DNA of 38,703 nucleotides from Bacteroidota bacterium. GTDB taxonomy: Bacteria; Bacteroidota; Bacteroidia; UBA7662. Location of the stretch: positions 1 to 38,703 of the forward strand of contig VGFN01000003.1 in NCBI GenBank assembly GCA_016868875.1. Reading direction: 5' to 3'. Below are positions 26,081 to 34,344 of this stretch, piece after piece; position 1 is the first letter of the stretch; every line of letters begins with the position of its first letter. The notes under the pieces are model-generated. The model had not been told where the DNA came from and ran no database searches. It worked only from the letters and a program-made list of their open reading frames with translations. Both the position numbers and the translations under genes were made by a program.

Positions 26081-27255
26081 GCTGCCTCTTGGCGTCTTTG
26101 CCGTTGCTCCGCAAGCAACAAAGCATATTCTCTGGATAATTCTCCTGCGGCTGATGAGTTTTCCCTGGCCCTGCGAAGCAAATAAGGTAAAACCTTGTCC
26201 ACGGGTCCGTAGGGCAAGTATTTGGCTACCCTGTACCCTGCATCGGCCAATTCTGCTGACAGGGAATCGCTCATCCCCAATAGCTGGGCAAACAAGATTC
26301 GATCACTGATTTTGGCCAAACTGAATCGTTCCATTAATACGGTTGCCCAAACACAAGTTGAACGGTTGTGCGTCCCTAAGCACAAGAACGCATTGGGGTG
26401 TTGCAACAATATTTCAATCGCTCGATGCGTGTCGCGGTCAGTAGCCTCTTTGTCGGGTTGAATGGGGTCTAGGTATCCCAACAGGCCGGCTCTTTTCCTT
26501 TCCTTTTCCATATAAGCGCCCCGAACGACCTTGAAGCCTGGGACATAGCCTTCTTCTTGAGCATGCTTCAAACATTGATCCAAATATTCCAAACGATCAT
26601 GGCGGTACATCTGCAAGGTTTGAATCACAATGGCCTTGGAGCGATTGAATTCTACCGTGGCCTCCATGGCGATTTGGTCAATAGGGTCTTGAAGCCAACT
26701 TTCTTCGGCATCAATCATGATGGGGCATTGCAAATCGGATGCCCTTCGTAGCAGATTCATGACCCTACCCTTGCCACGATGGAAGGCTTCAATTTGTTTT
26801 GGGTCGAATAAAGCGTTTTTCGCAGAGGCTTCCAAGAGGTCGGAATGGACGAGGCCGGTGACCTTGAAAACAAAGAGAGGAGTTTCGGGATGATTCGCCG
26901 TAAAGGTTAAGGCATCCTGCAGTTCAACCAAGGTCTCGTCCATCAATTCTTCGCTGTTCAATCCTTCCACCGAATAATCCAGGATGCTTCCAACCCCTGA
27001 TCGTTGCAGTTCTGCAATTTTGGGCAAGGATTTCTGAAGGGACTCGCCCCCACAAAACTCTTGGAAAACGGTTGCGCGAATAATTCCCCGAACAGGTAGG
27101 CGAAATTTCAAGGCCCATTCCGCCAAGAACCCCAGCATTTGGACCATTTTGGCCTGGTTCATGATACCGAAGAGCCACAGTTTCCGTCGCAAGGTCTGCG
27201 GAGTCAGTTTTCGATAGGCGGGGGAGCGGTCAGGTGGTTGATTGGCGATTGGCAC
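26077..27255 (-). CDS. Proline dehydrogenase
   Basis: This FAD enzyme oxidises proline to pyrroline-5-carboxylate. The 392-residue monofunctional form has the barrel motifs FQEFCGGESL, IMIDAEESWLQ, KVVRGAYMEKER and LCLGTHN, with a C-terminal YLPYGPVDKVLPYLLRRARENS. The start is GTG 27255; the first in-frame ATG (27162) would delete the conserved LRRKLWLF helix. It is monocistronic and convergent with lptD, overlapping by four bases. The pyrroline-5-carboxylate dehydrogenase partner is not adjacent. Confidence 0.94.
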   Translation of the reverse strand: MPIANQPPDRSPAYRKLTPQTLRRKLWLFGIMNQAKMVQMLGFLAEWALKFRLPVRGIIRATVFQEFCGGESLQKSLPKIAELQRSGVGSILDYSVEGLNSEELMDETLVELQDALTFTANHPETPLFVFKVTGLVHSDLLEASAKNALFDPKQIEAFHRGKGRVMNLLRRASDLQCPIMIDAEESWLQDPIDQIAMEATVEFNRSKAIVIQTLQMYRHDRLEYLDQCLKHAQEEGYVPGFKVVRGAYMEKERKRAGLLGYLDPIQPDKEATDRDTHRAIEILLQHPNAFLCLGTHNRSTCVWATVLMERFSLAKISDRILFAQLLGMSDSLSAELADAGYRVAKYLPYGPVDKVLPYLLRRARENSSAAGELSREYALLLAEQRQRRQEAA

Positions 27256-27315
27256 AGCCCAAAAATAGCCATACGCAACCTTTGGCAGTCTCGGTTGTTT
27301 CTTTGCTAAAGAATC

Positions 27316-28464
27316 ATGGCCAACCTTAGTCCCGTAATGCTATCAATGGAACCGGAGACCTCCAAGCTGGGTATTCTGCGTAAATCGGTGCAGTTAGCCA
27401 ACGGTGCCTCCAGGCCCTTCCTTATTGCCGGACCTTGCTCTGCCGAAACACCGGCCCAATTGGAATTAACCCTCAACGGTTTGTTGCCCCTTGCGCCTGA
27501 TCTCATTCGGGCAGGGATATGGAAACCACGCACCAGACCCAATCGTTTTGAAGGCGTTGGTGAGGAAGGTTTGAAATGGGTGCGAGAGATGACCCTCGAA
27601 AGAAATTTGCGCTTGGCTGTGGAAGTTGCCCAGCCGCCTCAGGCGGAGGCCGCTTTGAAATTCGGGGTGGATGTCGTTTGGATCGGCGCCAGGACTACGG
27701 TGAATCCTTTCTTGGTGGATGAGCTTGGCAAAGTATTGGCCGGTTCTCCGTTACCGGTGATGGTTAAAAATCCGATTAACCCTGACTTGGAACTGTGGTT
27801 GGGAGCGGTGGAACGCCTGGAGGCTTTGGGACTTCGCGAGTTGGCCTTGGTGCACCGTGGGTTCTCTCCTTTTGAACGCAGTCCATACCGCAACATGCCC
27901 CAATGGGAGATCCCCATCGAATTGCGGCGGCGCAGACCGGACCTGCCCATGTATTGCGATCCCAGCCACATTACTGGGGATGCTAGGCTGGTTCCGGAGT
28001 TTGCGCAAATCGCTTTGGATTTGTGTTATGACGGCTGGATGCTGGAGGTGCATCATGATCCATCCCGCGCATGGTCGGATCCGAATCAACAACTCACCCC
28101 CGACCAATTGGCGGTGACCTTGAACGGTTTGAAACTGCGCAAAACGGATTTTCAAGATCTTTCTAACCTCGAAGACTTGATGCAATTAAGGCGGGAAGTG
28201 GATCAATTGGATCATGACCTGTTGACTTTGCTTAGTCAAAGGTTACAGCTCAGTCATCGCCTTGGTGAAATCAAGAAAGAATTTGATCTGCCGATTCTTC
28301 AGCCTCGTCGTTGGGAGCAAATATTGAATACCCGTACATCAGCCGGTCAGGCGATGGGTTTGGATGCTTCATTTCTTATCAAATGGTTGCAAATCATGCA
28401 TCAGGAGAGTATACGTCGCCAATTGGAGGTGTACCGCCCCGATTCTGTGCAAGCGCCGAAATAG
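27316..28464 (+). CDS. Bifunctional DAHP synthase / chorismate mutase (type II)
   Basis: One protein carries the first step of the shikimate pathway and the chorismate-to-prephenate step. The DAHP synthase part (about 30-270) has FLIAGPCSAET, AGIWKPRTRPNRFEG and VKNPINPD. The C-terminal chorismate mutase (about 285-372) has LRREVDQLDHDLLTLLSQR and IKKEFDLPILQPRRWEQIL. This order, synthase first and mutase second, is the inverse fusion known in Bacteroidota, in which the mutase domain mediates feedback by prephenate. It heads the aro series. The last 10 or so residues pass the usual mutase end, and aroB may start inside this gene. Confidence 0.95.
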   Translation: MANLSPVMLSMEPETSKLGILRKSVQLANGASRPFLIAGPCSAETPAQLELTLNGLLPLAPDLIRAGIWKPRTRPNRFEGVGEEGLKWVREMTLERNLRLAVEVAQPPQAEAALKFGVDVVWIGARTTVNPFLVDELGKVLAGSPLPVMVKNPINPDLELWLGAVERLEALGLRELALVHRGFSPFERSPYRNMPQWEIPIELRRRRPDLPMYCDPSHITGDARLVPEFAQIALDLCYDGWMLEVHHDPSRAWSDPNQQLTPDQLAVTLNGLKLRKTDFQDLSNLEDLMQLRREVDQLDHDLLTLLSQRLQLSHRLGEIKKEFDLPILQPRRWEQILNTRTSAGQAMGLDASFLIKWLQIMHQESIRRQLEVYRPDSVQAPK

Positions 28465-29504
28465 CCTTGGCGCAGTGGATTGCGGACACCCGTCCATCCA
28501 CCTGCTTTTATTTGGCGGATTCCAATACTGAAGCGTTTGCCAGGTCTTTACTTGGTGTTATGCCAGGTCACCTTTGGGTGGTGAATGCAGGTGAAGAGGC
28601 CAAGTCATGGCATTCCTTGTCTTCCATCCTGGAATTTCTGCTGATGCACAAAGCTGATCAGCAATCCGTACTGGTGGTGGTGGGCGGGGGCGCTTTGAGT
28701 GATGTTGGGGGTCTGGCCGCGGCTCTCTTTAAAAGAGGAATTCGATGGGTCACCGTGCCCACGACCTTGTTGGCCATGGTGGATGCCTCATGGGGTGGGA
28801 AAACGGCCATCAATTTTGGAGGAGTCAAGAACAGTGTGGGGATTTACCATTGGCCATCCCATTGGATTTACGACCTCAAAATGCTGCAAACGTTGAATGA
28901 ACAACAACGATTTGATGGATGGGTGGAAATGTTCAAACATGCGATCATTGGAGATTTTTCCTTATTGGATGCAATCAAAGCCTATTGGGCGGAATACGAC
29001 GCAAGCGGCGCTGAGTCAACACGAACCTTGCCACTTCCTACCCAAGTACTTATCGAATCTGCATTGAGGGTCAAAATCCGTATCGTTCAGGAAGATCCCT
29101 TCGAGGGGGATATGCGTCGATTGCTTAATTATGGACATACCCTGGCCCATGCTTTGGAATCCTCATCAAACCTTTTCAGTCATGGGCAGGCCGTTTGGCT
29201 GGGCATGCTTTTTGAATTGCAATTAGCGGTTCAATGCGATTTGTTAGCAGAGAGTGAGGCGCGTATTATTTTCGAATTTCTGAGGCTGTTGACACCGTTC
29301 AGTGGATATACTAATGTAGGTCCCGCTAACATCCTTCCGGAATGGAACAGGCTATGGGGTTATTTGGAACAAGACAAAAAGGTTCGCTTTGGTCAAATAA
29401 CTTGGTCACTCCCTGTCAAGGTTGGCCAAGGCCAAGTCGGGGTTGAAATCAACACGCGGACTGTCAAAGAATTGTATGAAATTTGGTCATTGAATCCTTT
29501 TTAG
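28383..29504 (+). CDS. aroB: 3-dehydroquinate synthase
   Basis: AroB cyclises DAHP to 3-dehydroquinate using NAD and a metal. Counting from ATG 28383, conserved parts are GGGALSDVGG (101-110), TVPTTLLAMVDASWGGKTAIN (124-144) and the metal ligands Glu182 (WVEMFKHA), His252 (NYGHTLAHALE) and His267 (FSHGQAV). The start is uncertain. ATG 28383 gives 373 residues and overlaps the upstream gene by 82 bases; TTG 28467 gives 345 residues and leaves a 2-base gap but lacks the usual first strand. I prefer 28383 because YTSPIGG resembles the N-terminal hairpin of the family. Confidence 0.9.
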   Translation: MVANHASGEYTSPIGGVPPRFCASAEIALAQWIADTRPSTCFYLADSNTEAFARSLLGVMPGHLWVVNAGEEAKSWHSLSSILEFLLMHKADQQSVLVVVGGGALSDVGGLAAALFKRGIRWVTVPTTLLAMVDASWGGKTAINFGGVKNSVGIYHWPSHWIYDLKMLQTLNEQQRFDGWVEMFKHAIIGDFSLLDAIKAYWAEYDASGAESTRTLPLPTQVLIESALRVKIRIVQEDPFEGDMRRLLNYGHTLAHALESSSNLFSHGQAVWLGMLFELQLAVQCDLLAESEARIIFEFLRLLTPFSGYTNVGPANILPEWNRLWGYLEQDKKVRFGQITWSLPVKVGQGQVGVEINTRTVKELYEIWSLNPF

Positions 29505-29533
29505 AATAATTTTTCTTTATTATAGCCTTTCCG

Positions 29534-31033
29534 TTGGTCTCTCCAAATTCATTGCATCGTCCAAGCGAATTAGTCTTTCATGGTAGTCCATCCCGGCTAC
29601 CCTCGGCGGTCTCGTTGAATCTACCGCCTTCCAAAAGTCAGCTTATTCGGAGAATTTTCATAGGCGCCGTTCAAGGCTTGGACTGTCCGATCCTTGAATG
29701 GGATTCCACTTGGCCTCAGGATGTTATGGATGCTTGGTCTTTGGTTCAGTGCGCCTTATCCCGTCGCCAACAAGGTCATCACCAATCTGTTGACCATTTG
29801 TGGGAAGCTGGAGAGGCAGGGGCGGTGATGCGTTTTGGACTTGCCTTTTTGGTAGCACAAGGCTGTGGGGGAATCCTCCGAGGTAACGGTAGGGCGCATG
29901 AACGGCCTATAGGAGACTTGGTTAATGCCCTGATTCTATGCGGAGCCAATATTGAATACCTGGGTGAAAAGGGTTACCCTCCCTTGAAGATTCATCCTTC
30001 ATCCTTGAGGCGAAGAGATTTGTTCATGGAAGCAAGTACGAGTTCACAATACATCTCGGCCATGGCGATGGTTGCGCCGCTCCTGCGTCCATTTGATGTG
30101 CTGCAAGAAAATGCGCCTTGGGAGATTGCATGGTCACCACGATTCGTTGCATCGAGACCTTATTTGGCTTTGACCATCCAAGAAATGTCAAGCTTTGGAT
30201 ATTCCTTTGACTATTCAGAACATTCCCTTCGTTATATCCCTGCTGTGACGGTTCAGGAATCGCATCCTGGCGACGGGGCATTGGGACAAGATCCAAAGCC
30301 GGTCGAAGGCGATTGGAGTGCGGCTTCTTTTTGGATTTGGCGGCATGCCGTGATTCCTCTTTGTCAGCGATTGGAACTTAAAATTTTGACAAGCGGAAGC
30401 CATCAAGCAGATTCCGTAATCTTGGATTTGTTGAGTAGGCTTGCTCCTCATGTGTCTGCGGTCTTCAACCAGGAATCTTGCACGTGGACCTTCGATTCTT
30501 TGGGCAGCAGTGCGATGTCTACCAATAATTCAGAGGAACGGCCTCCTGATCAAGGACAAATAGTGGTGAATTGTGATCAAGGCTTTTGGCACATTAAAGC
30601 CACGGATTTCCCGGATATGGTGCCAGCTTTGGTCATGTGGGCGATTTTGTCCGGCAATGCGTTGGAAATTGTCGGCATTGGGCAACTCCGCTACAAAGAA
30701 AGTAATCGAATACAGGCCTTGATGGTCAATTTGGAGCTATTGGGAGTACCCTATGAAAAGCACCGACCGGATGGCTTGCTAATCCGCCCCCTTGCTTCGT
30801 GGGCTGTGTATTCCCGTCGTTTTGTTGTGACCACTTTATTGAAGGGCCATACGGTTGCTCCTTGTCCTTTGCTTCGGTGTTTTGGGGATCATCGGTTGGC
30901 GATGGCATTGAGCATGTTAGCATTGCCGGATTTGCCTATATTCTTGGATGAACCCCATACGGTAGGCAAGTCCTATCCCGAGTTTTGGGAGGACTGGGCC
31001 AAATTTGGATATGCCCTGAAAGCCTTAAATTAG
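29534..31033 (+). CDS. aroA: 3-phosphoshikimate 1-carboxyvinyltransferase (EPSP synthase), long form
   Basis: AroA joins phosphoenolpyruvate to shikimate-3-phosphate. Conserved elements are PPSKSQLIRR (Lys34), AGAVMRF (97-101), RGNGRAHERPI, STSSQYISAM, GDWSAASFW, TDFPDM, RYKESNRI (Glu389), GDHRLAMA and VGKSYPEFWEDW. The start is TTG 29534; there is no in-frame ATG before the PSKS motif. At 499 residues it is 60-90 longer than usual, with apparent extra segments near 242-258, 322-343 and 420-448, all between conserved blocks. The usual GTAMR loop reads GAVMR. The active-site set looks complete, so the enzyme is probably functional. Confidence 0.93.
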   Translation: MVSPNSLHRPSELVFHGSPSRLPSAVSLNLPPSKSQLIRRIFIGAVQGLDCPILEWDSTWPQDVMDAWSLVQCALSRRQQGHHQSVDHLWEAGEAGAVMRFGLAFLVAQGCGGILRGNGRAHERPIGDLVNALILCGANIEYLGEKGYPPLKIHPSSLRRRDLFMEASTSSQYISAMAMVAPLLRPFDVLQENAPWEIAWSPRFVASRPYLALTIQEMSSFGYSFDYSEHSLRYIPAVTVQESHPGDGALGQDPKPVEGDWSAASFWIWRHAVIPLCQRLELKILTSGSHQADSVILDLLSRLAPHVSAVFNQESCTWTFDSLGSSAMSTNNSEERPPDQGQIVVNCDQGFWHIKATDFPDMVPALVMWAILSGNALEIVGIGQLRYKESNRIQALMVNLELLGVPYEKHRPDGLLIRPLASWAVYSRRFVVTTLLKGHTVAPCPLLRCFGDHRLAMALSMLALPDLPIFLDEPHTVGKSYPEFWEDWAKFGYALKALN

Positions 31034-31036
31034 CGC

Positions 31037-32212
31037 ATGCCTGGAAACAGTTTTGGAAGAAATTTTAAGATAACCTCTTTTGGAGAATCGCATGGCCCGG
31101 TGATCGGTGTGGTGGTGGACGGTATCCCTGCAGGTTTAGCCCTTGATTTGAACAAGATTCAAGCCCAGCTTGATCGACGTCGCCCCGGCCAAAGCCGAAT
31201 GACCACTGCGCGTAACGAAGAGGACCGGGTGCAATGTCTTTCTGGTTTGTTCGAAGGACGTTGCACGGGCGCCCCCCTCACCTTGGTCATCCCGAACCGG
31301 GATGCCAAACCCAAAGATTATGAGCATCTTCGGGATCAAATCAGGCCATCGCATGCGGATTTCACCGTGATGGCAAGGTATGGTTTTCGGGATCATCGGG
31401 GCGGGGGACGGAGCAGCGCAAGGGAAACCGCTGCCCGTGTTATGGCAGGGGTAGTTGCAGCAAGTCTGCTGGAGTGCATTGGTGTTCATTGTTATGCTTG
31501 GGTTCATTCCGTGGGGCCTCATGCTTTAACCGTTCCTTTGCACTCAGGCCTTGCCTCCAGGGGCACGACTTCGGGTTATGAACATCATCGCCATTGCCCC
31601 TTCACCTTGGAGCAGATTGAGGCATCCCCTCTTCGCTGTCCTGATTCCTATGCGTCTTCCTTGATGGAGGCCTATATCGATGAGGTTCGCTCAGCGGGAG
31701 ACAGTACCGGGGGTACGGTGGTGGGTTGGTGTCAGGGATTACCCCCTGGATTGGGAGATCCTGTTTACGACCGCTTGGAAGCTGATTTGGCCAAAGCGAT
31801 TTTATCCATCAATGCGGTCAAAGCCTTTGAATTGGGGAGCGGATTTGCGATGAGCGCGGGAAGGGCTTCGGACTTCAACGACGCCATACTCGCGGCGGAT
31901 ACCAAGGAATGGTCTTCCGTGGAAACCTTGACCAATCATTCGGGGGGAATTCAAGGGGGAATCAGCAACGGGCAGCCTTTGTGGTTTAAGGCGGGTTTCA
32001 AGGCCACAGCCACGGTAGCCATTCCTCAGCAATCAGTTGATTTTCAAGGTAATGCAGTAAAATTGCAGGCTTATGGTCGCCATGACCCCTGTGTTGTACC
32101 GCGCGCTGTACCCGTTGTGGAGGCGATGATGGCGTTGGTGATTGTGGATCATGTGCTCGGTTGGCCCGCGGCTCAACTTTCTGTGCTTCTAAAATCCATT
32201 GCACGACCTTGA
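31037..32212 (+). CDS. aroC: Chorismate synthase
   Basis: AroC removes phosphate from EPSP to give chorismate using reduced FMN. The 391-residue protein shows the three family signatures: SFGESHGPVIGVVVDGIPAG at the N-terminus, the YGFRDHRGGGRSSARETA loop in the middle and the KATATVAIPQQ / GRHDPCVVPRAVPVVEAM block near the end. It starts three bases after the aroA stop, so it is translated in tight succession and completes the cluster. Confidence 0.97.
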   Translation: MPGNSFGRNFKITSFGESHGPVIGVVVDGIPAGLALDLNKIQAQLDRRRPGQSRMTTARNEEDRVQCLSGLFEGRCTGAPLTLVIPNRDAKPKDYEHLRDQIRPSHADFTVMARYGFRDHRGGGRSSARETAARVMAGVVAASLLECIGVHCYAWVHSVGPHALTVPLHSGLASRGTTSGYEHHRHCPFTLEQIEASPLRCPDSYASSLMEAYIDEVRSAGDSTGGTVVGWCQGLPPGLGDPVYDRLEADLAKAILSINAVKAFELGSGFAMSAGRASDFNDAILAADTKEWSSVETLTNHSGGIQGGISNGQPLWFKAGFKATATVAIPQQSVDFQGNAVKLQAYGRHDPCVVPRAVPVVEAMMALVIVDHVLGWPAAQLSVLLKSIARP

Positions 32213-32256
32213 AATTAGTTTTTCTGCCTTTATCTCCCCTGTAACAAATTCCAATA

Positions 32257-33672
32257 ATGACGAAAGACTCTGTGAATCAATACCCTGCTCAGGGTGGAGT
32301 TGGTCCATCGCGATCGGAACAAACCCAACCCATGGCCAAACGTTGGCCTATGCACCTTCGCATCTTGATCGGCATAGGGTTGGGATTGGCCTTTGGTCTC
32401 AGTGCTTCGGCAGGAGGATGGTCATCATGGGTCTTGGATTGGGTGAAGCCTGTGGGAACCGTCTTCGTGAATCTTTTGAAATTAGTCGCTATTCCTTTGG
32501 TTTTGGTTTCCTTGGTGGATGGTGTTACAGGCCTCAAGGACCTTCGAAAGCTATCAAGCATGGGAGGACGAACTTTGTTGATTTTTTTGATGACCACCGT
32601 CTGCGCAGTGAGCATAGGGCTCGTCACCGTGAACCTGCTACAGCCTGGGGATTATTTATCCGAAACCAAAAGAGATGAATTGCGGGCACGTTTCGCATCC
32701 GCTAGTTCTAGAGGATTGGACAAAGCTGAAGCCTTCAAGGAAGAAGGTCCTTTGGCAGCGGTTATCAATATGGTGCCCGAGAATATCTTCCATGCGCTGT
32801 CTCATAACGGCTCCATGTTGCAGGTGGTATTCTTTGCCTTGTTTATGGGGATTGCGATCATGGCCCTGCCTGCCTCCCAGACCAACTTGGTTCGGGATTT
32901 GTTTGGACAACTTAATCGTATCATCCTGCTGATGGTGGATATGATCATGGTGATTGCCCCTGCAGGAGTATTTGCCTTGATTTCTTCGTTGATCGCAGAT
33001 TTTGCCGGTGACAAGCCTGGCGAAGCGGTGGAATTGTTGGGCGCCTTATCGGTTTATGCTTTGGCGGTGGTTGTAGGTTTGATTGCGATGATGGTGATGG
33101 TTTATGCAACCTTTTTAAGACTTTTCGGGAATTACAATCCCCTTAAATTTTTTGGCATAATGAGCCCTGCACAGCTGCTTGCATTTTCAACCTCATCCTC
33201 CAATGCAACGCTGCCGGTTAATTTGGAATGTGCCGAAAAGTTGGGTGTTCGAGAAGAAGTGAGGACCTTCGTTTTGCCTTTAGGAGCCACTGTCAATATG
33301 GATGGAACCAGTTTGTACCAAGCCGTTGCGACGGTTTTTATTGCCCAGGCTTTTGGTCAACATTTAGGGTGGGCTGATCAATTAACCATTGTTTTAACAG
33401 CAACCCTTGCGTCCATTGGTTCTGCTGGTGTGCCAGGTGCGGGAATGGTGATGTTGGTCATTGTCCTTCAATCGGTGGGCTTGGAAACGGCGGGGATCGC
33501 CTTGATTGTGGCCGTGGACCGAATCTTGGACATGATGCGAACCGTCGTCAATGTGACGGGTGATACCATGACGGCCGTATTGGTCGATCGATGGATGGGA
33601 GCAAAGCCCATGGACAAGATATCTGATGTTCAATCAAGTTCTTGGAATCAATCTCGTTCTGACCAACCCTGA
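32257..33672 (+). CDS. Dicarboxylate/amino acid:cation symporter (DAACS family)
   Basis: This 471-residue inner-membrane carrier has about eight hydrophobic segments plus hairpin loops. The family signatures are the serine-rich SSSNATLPVNLECAEK (about 312-327), LPLGATVNMDGTSLYQ (about 338-353, the NMDGT cation/substrate motif) and the late loop GSAGVPGAGMVML. Relatives import glutamate, aspartate or C4-dicarboxylates with sodium or protons. The first 25 residues are polar; Met26 (32332) is an alternative start. It follows aroC by 44 bases, but a separate role is likely. Confidence 0.93.
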   Translation: MTKDSVNQYPAQGGVGPSRSEQTQPMAKRWPMHLRILIGIGLGLAFGLSASAGGWSSWVLDWVKPVGTVFVNLLKLVAIPLVLVSLVDGVTGLKDLRKLSSMGGRTLLIFLMTTVCAVSIGLVTVNLLQPGDYLSETKRDELRARFASASSRGLDKAEAFKEEGPLAAVINMVPENIFHALSHNGSMLQVVFFALFMGIAIMALPASQTNLVRDLFGQLNRIILLMVDMIMVIAPAGVFALISSLIADFAGDKPGEAVELLGALSVYALAVVVGLIAMMVMVYATFLRLFGNYNPLKFFGIMSPAQLLAFSTSSSNATLPVNLECAEKLGVREEVRTFVLPLGATVNMDGTSLYQAVATVFIAQAFGQHLGWADQLTIVLTATLASIGSAGVPGAGMVMLVIVLQSVGLETAGIALIVAVDRILDMMRTVVNVTGDTMTAVLVDRWMGAKPMDKISDVQSSSWNQSRSDQP

Positions 33673-33680
33673 GGCCCCTC

Positions 33681-33713
33681 AAAAAAAATACCCCCCGGGA
33701 ATCGGAGGGTATT
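33681..33713 (-). terminator. Intrinsic terminator of the HNH/AP2-like gene
   Basis: Arms at 33687-33697 and 33703-33713 form an 11-bp stem with a 5-base loop. In minus-strand RNA the one non-identical position is a U-G pair. The stem is followed directly by a run of T on the minus strand (33688-33681 on the plus strand are A). This is a textbook terminator for the gene ending at 33752. It may also stop the convergent symporter transcript, although that side has only a weak T run. Confidence 0.85.
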
Positions 33714-33751
33714 GTTTACACTGAAGGCATAAAACCTTCAAAAGCTTAAAA

Positions 33752-34270
33752 TTATTTTTTGCCTTTGCCAAATAATTCGGCTGTCTTCTTTTTGTAAGCT
33801 GCAGAGGCTTCTGCAGCGGTATTGAAGGAACCTAAATCAAGGCGGACACGATTATTGAAGAGAACGGCTTTGAATTTGTTGCCGCTTTTGATCACGCCTT
33901 TGTAGCCGAATTTATTTTCGGTTTTGTTCACATTGCGAACGACCACGGAACGCGTGGCAAATTCCAAATTCTCTAAACGGCAATCCAACGGGTTGTTGTT
34001 GATAACATTCACGAATAAACGCTCTTTGGTAGCCTTTTTCTTGCAGAAAATTTCGGCAACAAGCTTGTGCAGGTAAATGGTTTCGTTTTTGTAGGTTCCA
34101 TCCCCCAAAGGCCAATTCTTCTGAAAGAAGGCATACCCTCTGGAATGGCGGCGTAGGTTGGCTAAAAAGCCAACTTTGACCAAATACGGGTTTTGGTTAA
34201 GAAACTTGGCGACTTTATCGTCTACTTGGGCAGTTTCTTTGGAGTTTTTGAGCTTGAGTTTAACAGACAT
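33752..34270 (-). CDS. HNH-like plus AP2-like DNA-binding protein, probably nuclease-dead
   Basis: The 172-residue basic protein has an N-terminal part of unknown fold (1-60), an HNH-type region at about 67-108 (YLHKLVAEIF, then VNVINNNPLDCRLENLEFAT) and an AP2/integrase-like domain at about 120-168 (FGYKGVIKSGNKFKAVL, LGSFNTAAEASAAY). AP2 plus HNH is the layout of some homing endonucleases. Here the usual VNHIDG-N-NNR pattern has Val89 instead of the catalytic His, and Asn and Cys at other key places, so cleavage is doubtful. It stands alone with its own -7 box and strong terminator, and no second copy or mobile element borders it. A domesticated DNA-binding regulator is my inference. Confidence 0.75.
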   Translation of the reverse strand: MSVKLKLKNSKETAQVDDKVAKFLNQNPYLVKVGFLANLRRHSRGYAFFQKNWPLGDGTYKNETIYLHKLVAEIFCKKKATKERLFVNVINNNPLDCRLENLEFATRSVVVRNVNKTENKFGYKGVIKSGNKFKAVLFNNRVRLDLGSFNTAAEASAAYKKKTAELFGKGKK

Positions 34271-34307
34271 CGTGTTATGGTTTAATTAAACAGATATTTA
34301 AGGATGC

Positions 34308-34315
34308 CAAAGGTA
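34308..34315 (-). promoter_or_regulatory. Putative -7 box for the HNH/AP2-like gene
   Basis: The minus strand reads TACCTTTG, an exact match to TAnnTTTG, 38 bases before the start codon at 34270. The surrounding 34271-34344 interval is AT-rich. No clear TTTG -33 element is visible at the expected distance. Confidence 0.5.
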
Positions 34316-34344
34316 ATATAAATTTTGTACTAAATTATCACTTT

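Noticed and set aside
27260-27267. TATTTTTG on the minus strand as a proline dehydrogenase promoter
   Set aside because: It would place the transcript start inside the GTG start codon, and there is no -33 element at the right distance.
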